Positions 47,101-49,043 of a stretch of 49,043 nucleotides of DNA are shown piece by piece. The notes below the pieces were generated by a model. It was not told where the DNA came from. It did no database searches and worked only from the letters and a program-made list of their open reading frames with translations. Source of the DNA: a virus. Numbering within the stretch: position 1 is the stretch's first letter; every line of letters begins with the position of its first letter. The translations under genes and the position numbers were made by a program. Location: IMG/VR virus record IMGVR_UViG_3300048009_000449, positions 1 to 49,043 of that record; one strand, given 5' to 3'.

Positions 47101-47404
47101 CCATTGCTCCAAAATCTTCGGCTTTGATTCCACCAAATAATTGTGTATCTAATGATTCTAATGAAAAAGATGCAGTAGCATTTAAAGCTTGGTCACCAAT
47201 TACGTTAAGAGGACCATCAATAGTAAGAGAACCAGTAAGTTCTACTGAACCAGTTATGGTAGATTTAATATCTGGGTCTGAGCCCATATTGAAACTCTCA
47301 GATACTAATAATGAACCAGAAATAGTTACATTCTGTGCGAATGAAGTATCTCTGATAAAATCTTTTATCTCCTCAACCTGCTTTCTTGATATTAATCTAG
47401 CCAT
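32114..47404 (-). CDS. 5096-residue beta-helix adhesin-like virion protein with tandem repeats
   Basis: Residues 1-90 are beta modules like the other fibres. Residues about 95-440 form a right-handed beta-helix of pectate-lyase style (YVSSTSGNDKNDGR, then SMVLDAYTQIAPNGVGCQVV and NSNTSFGDFGMYASG), a domain I know from cyanophage structural proteins. Then come 17 copies of a helical repeat (C-[KSRMY]-RD, GGNERS, YYY-x-x-PS) in three groups, near residues 615-930, 2295-2825 and 3945-4980. Four super-repeats of about 410 residues (near 1352, 1815, 2880 and 3407) each hold four Cys-centred beta modules. A decayed cupredoxin-like domain lies near 1160-1275. The C-terminus (GHDFSYAGAGVTYKALP to SLFSLVTPFSLALQD) matches the conserved end of these marine phage proteins. 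It should be an external virion component, probably a long fibre or whisker. The weak ribosome site is 4 nt after the previous stop. Confidence 0.88.
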   Translation of the reverse strand: MARLISRKQVEEIKDFIRDTSFAQNVTISGSLLVSESFNMGSDPDIKSTITGSVELTGSLTIDGPLNVIGDQALNATASFSLESLDTQLFGGIKAEDFGAMDATIYVSSTSGNDKNDGRTQQFPVRTVKRAAELATSGDDGRFGLPTGSLFTGFRIEVSAGTYLEENPIELPKNTTVWGAGLRVTKIVAKNENEDLFWVNSGCYLSEMTFAGLRVFPSVDNSRSGFAIAFAPNSFITTSPYVQNCSMISNQENSFLEKYEAIPAGGGGLNVDGNIIHPDSPLASMVLDAYTQIAPNGVGCQVVGRGFIQLVSFFTNFSAYSVKVLQGGQAVLLNSNTSFGDFGMYASGSRFITGSGGNLEAFNRVRDNYTIIIDTIEDGLTAIPEFVPNTNAGIKVTDELQQFSSNNSSDVVAEQAKSEYRLVSNIVSSGINNIPSLLAKSATRGYNTGSVWNISNGTQTTGSTSATSTELNIIDDRFDKVKQVLSLGARATASYTLVDNIEGLVKVGSNNPYTGSDTTSQTEVDTINRNFNTILQIVEYGLNNEDYPLPALTSSNAANIKVTETPQYNTDISSSAEVANKVSSSFATVFRILELGSDYAPAIVQSSSFENPSIDYQNGYDTLIGNLSFIQNETIAYLSSSWSESDYNEETCKRDIGFIVNGAAHDLLYGGNEESVLNGNFYYLYPSEATASQKQETLDAIRYAGGLAESLVGDITYVEPSINVENGYDLLVNNKSFIQNEVISFVSSSWRGFEYDEVKCKRDVGHVINAVATDLRYGGNERSRIAGEFYYLYPSTATTTQLLPTLDGIEWARDLSKKLVVKDTFVTASAIIQSTYDLIVENRSLIQEETVNFIDTQFPNLVYLRDKCKRDTGYIVDAVATDLYYGGNQKSVRAGLYYNEVPSKVNGDQLNETVDGISYAKSFIDKVIVNEIVESPQVINNTYARVRAGNILQYVSSSISGSETERVKVSSSFGIVEDIIKQGEDSLLSAIAGNTPNFNWRLDEPKLVSNTTLITSSISASSAQVQSISSSFEIVTKIIESGSSITTDKTIGSASNGLPISQVGIPKDSYGDNLITTTIGTKLPNDIVAVSNVNDNIKFTNNSQYTSSISASITIASEISESFRTVIDIVEYGISGSKEISGSANSSSYFEVITLPNDSTAFYINDDQLKYFDGREGWRLGGEDTGSFLGSKKDPTLTLVRNEMYNFSINDLGFEDTTINAPFLIKTKPTAGTTYDVYESIGLINNGITFGTITFTPLADTPDTLYYVNPTNVSASGVINIVDSLPLSSEQEYVYVPTRGEFEKVVNTKDNIKITTDSQYTSSLDASVSDRNIVSGGFSTIVGILKSGVDSFTPTSATYNPADGEFVMTISQHGLDVGDRIYLKPESFVFTCDMDGNRTEHKLPSVGQPAYNKQLTINSITDNTISVNVGKSGPNINFNTTTASYDPSTGDFVATVGKHSLSVGEGIILSPESFAFTCDMDNDQSVKSYPRVGIDPFAVRSIPITSVTDTTLTFNVGASGPNKYFTPTSASYNALTGDMIVTVGQHGLGVGRSVVLEDESFAFTCDQDSDATIHSYPRPGSDPYAGKSIEIKSVGNTQHTPTDAPYNASTGIVTLTIAGHGFSNGDYVKVDDGALIYTCVLDGNTVQKSYPRAGYDYPSGRWLEISNVTTDTFDINIGASSYKSAHTFVSATTGGIRRQTGTFTINVGDGGTASNSLHTFVSASSNAVKHEPQSVHTYVSSSNGAIKHLPQSTHTFVRVNEDSVSTLPILTKNIEGLVKRSDATQFTSSLSGSGNLISKLSSSFETVLDIIEFGTGSTPSTATYDPADGDFVMTIPNHKFRKADSIYLKPESFVFTCEMDDNKTEHKLPSVGQPAYNSKLRIKSVTDNTVTVNVGKSGPNLHFNPTNATYDPATGDFVITTGTHNLSVGEGIILDIESFAFTCDMDDDQSVKSYPRLGIDPYAGRSMIITDVTDTTMTVNVGISGPNKYFTPSDVNYNALTGEMVLTVGQHGLGVSRSVVLENESFAFTCDQDGDSTTHSYPRSGSDPYAEQSIKIISVGTTSHTPTNAPYNPTTGIVTLTIANHGFSNNDYIKVDDGALTYTCVLDGNTTQKSYPRTGIDYPSGRWLQISNVTTNTFEINIGSSSYTGAHTFVSATTNGIKRQDGTFTINVGDGGSASGSIHTFVSASTNAVKHEPQSLHTFVSASREAVKHLPQSVHTFVRTIDDSVTVIPPKVENTEEAIAVTTETQFTTSSISASAADISFISESFEIVTRIIEFGSGSYESSSLYGSEVTASSTVAAYNLLKSNIDFIKEETIAYLSSSWSAADYNETSCSRDIAGIVSGAAEDLIHNVYSASVFNGKFYLEYPSQAQGSQLNQTLDGIRYASRVAQKVASNVTFSNPVQDRLDTQTIINNNKEFIKEEGIAFLSASWSDFDYPEETCKRDIVHILDASITDIVYGGNERTINAGVFYWKYPSEATGSQLFPTLDGIEYAGEVAQKVVSGAVFTPPTSEKVNAYNLVLENRDLIQNEVIEYVSSSWNAADYDDVKCKRDTGYIIDAAITDLLYGGNERSIIAGDFYYKYPSQAQGSQLDQTVDGIVHAQRLSDKVMSNTILVNPSVEREGLYQTIEQNRELVQAEVIAYISSSWVGFDYDEAKCSRDVGHILDAVSTDLRYGGNERSVIAGEYYYLYPSEATSVQKTQTIDGIVHAANLVQKLIQNVVLVQPSATKLSIWNTIRDNRTLIQKEVTEYIDYAYPFFTYNREKCRRDVGHILDGVATDFLWGGNQRSIKGGEFYYLFPSEATTVQKDETIDGIMYAKNLLRDIITQQTLLSPSTVSNTDGNIKVTSFEAVTSSIALSGSYQTEVSESYDIVTGIIKTGIESFTPKTATYDPANGDFVMTVPKHNLYSGDSIYLKPESFVFTCDMDGNRTEHKLPSIGQPAYDNRLTIKSTTSDTITVNVGKSGPNVEYNPTTASYDPATGEFVVTVASHSLSVGEGVVMSAESFAFTCDMDNDQSVKSYPRVGIDPYSVRSLPLTDVTDTTMTFNVGASGPNKYFTPVSASYNALSGDMTLTVSESFGLGVGRSVVLENESIAFTCDMDSNATTHSYPRSGSDPYAEQSIKITSVGTTSHSVTDAPYDSATGDVTITIANHNFNNGDYIKLDDNSLTYTCVLDNNTTTKSYPRPNYDYPSGRWLEISNVTTNTFDINIGSSPYVGSHTFVSATTNGLKRQDGTFTINVGDGGSASGSIHTFVSASNRAVKHEPQSVHTFVSASNGALKHLPQSAHTFIRTDRDSVSTLPILTENIEGLIKINDTTQFTSSLSGSGVESAYVTRSVGFINDIIRLGTDDIPFALAKWFDDTLDAPQQLTTGSYVTASGTFVTDTEFGIVSSSFGQIINIIENGVGTFTPTTAAYNPLNGNFIVTIPNHTLDVGEEIYIRPESFVFTCDMDGNKTEHKLPSVGQPAYTNKLEIISKTDDTITVNVGASGPNVEWTPSNATYNPATGDFVITTGTHTLSVGEGIVLDTGSFAFTCDMDNDQSTKSYPRLGIDPYAGRSMKLTSVTDTTMTVNVGVSGPNKYFTPVSASYNALSGDMTLTVSESFGLGVGRSVVLENESFAFTCDQDSDATTHSYPRLGSDPYAEQSIVITSVGKTQHTPTDAPYNSLTGDVIITIANHNFTNGDYIKISDNGLSYTCILDGNKVKKSYPRPNYDYPSGRWLPISDVTTNTFKINIGASSYVGEHTFVSAEQNSIERQTGTFTINVGNAGSASGSLHTFVSASANAVKHEPQSVHTFVSASKAAVKHLPQSVHKFVRTDKNSISVLPAIVNNTESNIKVTNTNQFTSSIVGSITEVNKVKSSIGIIEDILQNGTSVKPTVVKNNSDKNNLIKVTDAVQITSESFGDRLQQRLISSSIAIVTTIVENGTGSLPTVVEYGTPSDSPKTLAAYNLLKDNIEFIQSESIAYLSSSWSTASYNETSCSRDIGAIISGAAEDMLYNANSSSIFNGKFYYDFPSKAQGAQLQQTLDGINYAGRLAESIVRGYTFQTASALVSGSYELIRNNREFIENETIEFLSSSWDGFTYNEITCKRDITHIIDAVSTDLLYGGNERSVNAGDYYYRYPSAAIIGGVPNENKQKDPTVTAVDFVQGFVSEIVSGAIFQTASNEVDYVYDTIRENREFLQAETVAFVNAKYPNFEYNELSCSRDTGFIIDAVATDLRYGGNQRALTAGEFYYRFPSEATDNQLDETTDALIYTKDLIQKLVNKETLFIPTGSLNTDNGIKVTSFSPATGGDITDITILNTISSSFAIVSDAISNGTGSTPTSSNYGAVSTDSDILTTYGLITESVTFIQNEVVEYISSSWVGFDYDDVKCRRDVGFIVNGVAEDLRYGIVSASSVNARFYYQFPSEANGTGSQAQQTIDGINYAAQLTEQIVKGVTFDFPSTQISASVELIRNNREFIQSESISYLSSSWEGFDYVESTCMRDVGHILDAVSTDLLYGGNQRSKIAGEYYYKYPSSATSTQLEPTTTGIKYAGDVASKLVQNEIFVTASAERLAGNKVLLDNKEFIQNEVISYISSSWSTFDYNEDKCKRDTGYILNGVATDFLYGGNERGRVNGEYYYLYPSDATVNFQSNPNGQLNQTIDGINYSARLAEKVLENITFVTASAEVSASAELLRNNRSFVQNETIEFISSSWSNVKYNEDKCRRDTGYIIDAAVTDLVYGGNERSINAGLYYWRYPSRATNAGTPSEQNQLDPTVDGIRFANGTSQNVVQNLPYTTPSAEITNGVQLLRDNTTFIQKETIAYLSSSWSEFEYNEVSCSRDLGYIIDAVATDLTYGGNERAVQAGTFYYYIPSIATTEQKPQTTDGIDFSKGLAEKIIKQQQLVFPAFLNNNGATALRNAKKVLQGKAISYTNAAFPNFIYNEEKCYRDTGFILDAIATDIIYGGNERSIRAAESYYNGIYGSAAVVINEQKKETAETNRYLRTQFQFVARQAPVEEFGSLIITTGHDFSYAGAGVTYKALPPNQGGDGVPDPDKEITEIGGGRVFFTSGNELGDFRIGGGLVIKQASGTLEGRTFSKSLFSLVTPFSLALQD
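32460..35570 (-). repeat. third group of Cys-x-Arg-Asp/GGN repeats (nine copies)
   Basis: Residues about 3945-4980 of the 5096-aa protein. Each copy is 100-130 residues and runs: L-x-x-N-x-x-FIQ-x-E, SSSW, C-x-RD-x-G-x-I-[IL]-[DN], YGGN-[EQ]-R, YY-x-x-PS, and Q-x-x-TVDGI-x-YA. The first copy has NANSSS and the fourth has GIVSAS where the others have GGN. The last copy runs directly into the C-terminal domain. Confidence 0.85.
35930..37185 (-). repeat. super-repeat 4 of Cys-centred beta modules
   Basis: Residues about 3407-3825 of the 5096-aa protein. Four modules of 75-90 residues are centred on FVFTCDMDGN, FAFTCDMDND, FAFTCDQDSD and LSYTCILDGN, each followed by a PR or PS turn. Then come four HTFVSA-type strands. 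Confidence 0.85.
37500..38765 (-). repeat. super-repeat 3 of Cys-centred beta modules
   Basis: Residues about 2880-3301, same order as super-repeat 4. In the third module super-repeats 3 and 4 share the longer variant SESFGLGVGR, while 1 and 2 have GQHGLGVGR or GQHGLGVSR, so 3 and 4 look like the most recent pair by that mark. Confidence 0.83.
38930..40520 (-). repeat. second group of Cys-x-Arg-Asp/GGN repeats (five copies)
   Basis: Residues about 2295-2825 of the 5096-aa protein. The first copy has HNVYSASVFNG where the others have YGGNERS, as in the first copy of the third group, so the two groups may descend from one block duplicated as a unit. Confidence 0.83.
40715..41960 (-). repeat. 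super-repeat 2 of Cys-centred beta modules
   Basis: Residues about 1815-2230. Four modules centred on FVFTCEMDDN, FAFTCDMDDD, FAFTCDQDGD and LTYTCVLDGN, then the HTFVSA strands. Confidence 0.83.
42100..43350 (-). repeat. super-repeat 1 of Cys-centred beta modules
   Basis: Residues about 1352-1768. Four modules centred on FVFTCDMDGN, FAFTCDMDND, FAFTCDQDSD and LIYTCVLDGN, then the HTFVSA strands. It is joined to super-repeat 2 by a single short linker with the QFTSSLSGSG pattern. Confidence 0.83.
44610..45570 (-). repeat. first group of Cys-x-Arg-Asp/GGN repeats (three copies)
   Basis: Residues about 615-930 of the 5096-aa protein, with the pattern of the later groups. All three copies keep both the C-K-RD and the GGN motif. 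Confidence 0.83.
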
Positions 47405-47408
47405 TAGT

Positions 47409-47894
47409 TTATTCTATTTCTACTATTTTACCTTTAATTGTAAATGCATTTGTTGGTACTTCCAATGGTACTCTTGTGATATCTTCATTGAATATCATTC
47501 TAATTTCTTTCGAACCACTAGCGTATTGACCTGATAATAATTCAGTTCCCCCACCATCGTATAACTTTACATCATATTTAGTTCTATCTTGTTTTACTCC
47601 ATAAAGAAATACATCTAAATAATCATATGCATTATCTACCTGTAAATCTTCATATGTAAATCTATATCCTTCTATATCTACTCTATCTAATAAATCACCA
47701 TCATTATTACCATCTTTAGAACCTAAAAATAAAGTAAATAATTTTTGAGTATTGGAATCCAAAGATGATGATGTTGGAGTAAATTCGTTGATAAAAGTAT
47801 CTTCGATTACTTCTAATACAAAATTTTTAAAAGATTGTCTATCTCTCTTTTTTACTGTATTACCTGCGTATATGTTTGGAACCTTTCTACTCAT
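47409..47894 (-). CDS. tail-associated protein of unknown function
   Basis: A 161-aa protein (MSRKVPNIYAGNTVKKRDRQ). The N-terminal third is basic and helical (KRDRQSFKNFVLEVIEDTF) and the rest is beta-rich. The C-terminal part (DVFLYGVKQDRTKYDVKLYDG, then AFTIKGKIVEIE) resembles the end of the gp15-like protein two genes upstream. Its ATG overlaps the previous stop by one base (TAATG), so translation is coupled. It ends 4 nt before the 5096-aa gene and could be the adaptor that fixes that protein to the tail or neck, but this rests on position alone. Confidence 0.7.
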   Translation of the reverse strand: MSRKVPNIYAGNTVKKRDRQSFKNFVLEVIEDTFINEFTPTSSSLDSNTQKLFTLFLGSKDGNNDGDLLDRVDIEGYRFTYEDLQVDNAYDYLDVFLYGVKQDRTKYDVKLYDGGGTELLSGQYASGSKEIRMIFNEDITRVPLEVPTNAFTIKGKIVEIE

Positions 47895-48298
47895 TAGTTA
47901 ACTCGTTCAATATCACCTTTTATAAATATCCTATCATCAGTAGAGAAAGACCAAGGGTCTCCATTTCTATCTTCCAATGGGAAGTTTTCTTTTTTCATCT
48001 TCACATAAAAATCATTTCCAACTTGCTCGTAAACATAATCTTGACTTCTAACGAATAGTTCACCTTGAGAATCATCTGTTAATAAATACATAAAAACATC
48101 AAATCTTGCATGCGGTTTTCTTTTATCTTTAAGTCTTGAATCTAAAGTTTTAATTCTCATATTCTCAACTTTAAAAATCCAATAAAGTGGATGATAGAAT
48201 TCATATCTATCACCATTTGGTTTATCGGATGGAACACCTTGAAATGTATTTGGTGCATTTACCTCTTTCATTATATTTTTTAAAGTAAAGATGTTCAT
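47894..48298 (-). CDS. small structural-region protein of unknown function
   Basis: A 134-aa protein (MNIFTLKNIMKEVNAPNTFQ) that looks beta-rich: YEFYHPLYWIFKVENMRI, ARFDVFMYLLTD and a C-terminal DDRIFIKGDIERVN. Its ATG overlaps the gp15-like stop by 4 nt (ATGA), so the two are translationally coupled. A second Met at codon 10 is possible but has no better ribosome site. The final strand is like those of both neighbours. I do not recognise the family. Confidence 0.7.
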   Translation of the reverse strand: MNIFTLKNIMKEVNAPNTFQGVPSDKPNGDRYEFYHPLYWIFKVENMRIKTLDSRLKDKRKPHARFDVFMYLLTDDSQGELFVRSQDYVYEQVGNDFYVKMKKENFPLEDRNGDPWSFSTDDRIFIKGDIERVN

Positions 48299-49043
48299 AA
48301 TTCAATAAATTTACCAGTTACCGATACTTCATCTTCAGTATCTAAAACATTAGTTAAAGGTCCTTCAGATTCAAATGCCTGAGTATTATCTAATTTAAAT
48401 AATATTCTATTTTGAGTTCCATTGAATGTATATGTATATCCGTTTGGTGTTATAAACACTCCATTTATATAGATTCTAAACCAACCTTTAGTATCAAACG
48501 TACCCCTAAGTTCTTGTGGTAAGATAGGTAATTCTACATTATCTAAATAAAAATAAGAGAATTTATTTGTTACCCCATCTGCCGTTTCATCTGGGTATAA
48601 ACTCTTATTGATATTTGCATCTTTGGAACCTCTAATTGCTACAAAATCTATAACGTTCTGATACTCATTATAAATATTAGGATTTGAGAATCTCATACCT
48701 GTTAAGTCAGTTTCTATACCCCATACAACTTTCTTCGGAGTGAATGATTTTTTAACAGTTGGTTTCTCATCATATGTTTCAGGAAGTAGGTAAGCGTTCA
48801 CTACCATAGTGAAAGAAGTTCTAATGATTCTTTCTGAACCTTCTCCTACTTCTTGTTGATTATCAAACGAATCAATACGAGTTCTAAATTTGTACCCATC
48901 TTCATTTCCCCAATACCTATCAGTTGCATATTGAAATGCTTCAACTATGGTATTCATATGTTCGGTAAATGATGTCCAAATCATTACCTCATAAGTTACA
49001 GTTACATAATCAGGTACTGAAACTTCATATTGTTCAAATGCTT
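48295..49043 (-). CDS. gp15-like tail sheath stabiliser, N-terminus outside the window
   Basis: The frame is open to the right edge: 19 codons precede the first ATG (48984), reading AFEQYEVSVPDYVTVTYEV, so that ATG is internal and the real start lies beyond 49043. The segment V-T-Y-E-V-M-I-W-T-x-F-x-E-H-M-N-x-I-V-E-A-F and the later IIRTSFTMVVNAYLLPE parallel the corresponding parts of T4 gp15 (IYELSIFTRYEDDMFQIVEQ and EWSLTFEVNGWMYP). Gp15 caps the contractile tail and joins it to the neck. Beyond residue 130 of the visible part there is an extra beta domain (WFRIYINGVFITPNGYTYTF, ending EVSVTGKFIEL) that T4 gp15 lacks. At least 248 residues are present. Confidence 0.6.
   Translation of the reverse strand, partial: AFEQYEVSVPDYVTVTYEVMIWTSFTEHMNTIVEAFQYATDRYWGNEDGYKFRTRIDSFDNQQEVGEGSERIIRTSFTMVVNAYLLPETYDEKPTVKKSFTPKKVVWGIETDLTGMRFSNPNIYNEYQNVIDFVAIRGSKDANINKSLYPDETADGVTNKFSYFYLDNVELPILPQELRGTFDTKGWFRIYINGVFITPNGYTYTFNGTQNRILFKLDNTQAFESEGPLTNVLDTEDEVSVTGKFIEL

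Noticed and set aside
8173-47404. A diversity-generating retroelement acting on the fibres
   Set aside because: I see no reverse transcriptase and no template repeat in the window; repetition here is modular duplication.
48295-48984. A complete 229-aa gene starting at ATG 48984
   Set aside because: The frame stays open to the window edge and the upstream residues (VPDYVTVTYEV) belong to the conserved segment, so the gene is partial.

Overview
The window is AT-rich (roughly one third G+C by eye). Every gene I can support lies on the minus strand, packed with gaps of 0-116 nt, so transcription runs from high to low coordinates. The content is the virion structural region of a contractile-tailed, T4-like phage: tail sheath (gp18-like), tail tube (gp19-like), gp26-like and gp51-like assembly proteins, a tape measure, and a gp15-like tail sheath stabiliser at the right edge. 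The long adhesin-type proteins resemble those of marine T4-like phages in domain content (beta-helix with Cys-x-Arg-Asp/GGN repeats, collagen-like fibres, cupredoxin-like domains). The host cannot be read from the sequence. I see no tRNA, replication, lysis, terminase, integrase or CRISPR sequence.

Layout in transcription order. (1) 49043-47409: a gp15-like gene that enters from outside the window, then two small genes coupled to it by overlapping stop/start codons. (2) 47404-8420: an adhesin block of three giant genes of 5096, 3720 and 3159 codons. Together they are about 35.9 kb, or 73% of the window. Between them lie a 286-aa protein, a BspA-like leucine-rich-repeat protein, a tail-fibre assembly chaperone of the Phage_tail_APC type and two 110-aa proteins. 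(3) 8415-7685: two small conserved phage proteins. (4) 7611-1: sheath, tube, an intrinsic terminator, gp26-like and overlapping gp51-like frame, a second terminator, a 67-aa protein, tape measure, and a probable baseplate protein cut by the left edge.

How the parts work together. The sheath, tube, tape measure and gp26/gp51-like proteins build the contractile tail. The giant proteins are modular stalks and adhesins made of a few module types copied many times: 17 copies of a Cys-x-Arg-Asp/GGN helical repeat, four super-repeats each with four Cys-centred beta modules, about 16 GSGENLFNIP-type modules, 15 FYDSNNTGYY-type modules, proline-poor Gly-X-Y tracts, four cupredoxin-like domains and one self-cleaving S74 chaperone. 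This suggests a phage investing heavily in long surface-exposed fibres.

Points most worth a second look are: the module exchange between the 5096-aa and 286-aa proteins; a likely programmed frameshift at a T7 run joining the gp26-like and gp51-like frames; a conserved WATATTTATW motif in six of the seven intergenic gaps longer than 30 nt; intact versus decayed copper-ligand sets in the cupredoxin-like domains; and twelve DGT(F/L)FG cassettes that break the Gly-X-Y phase. Both edge genes are incomplete.
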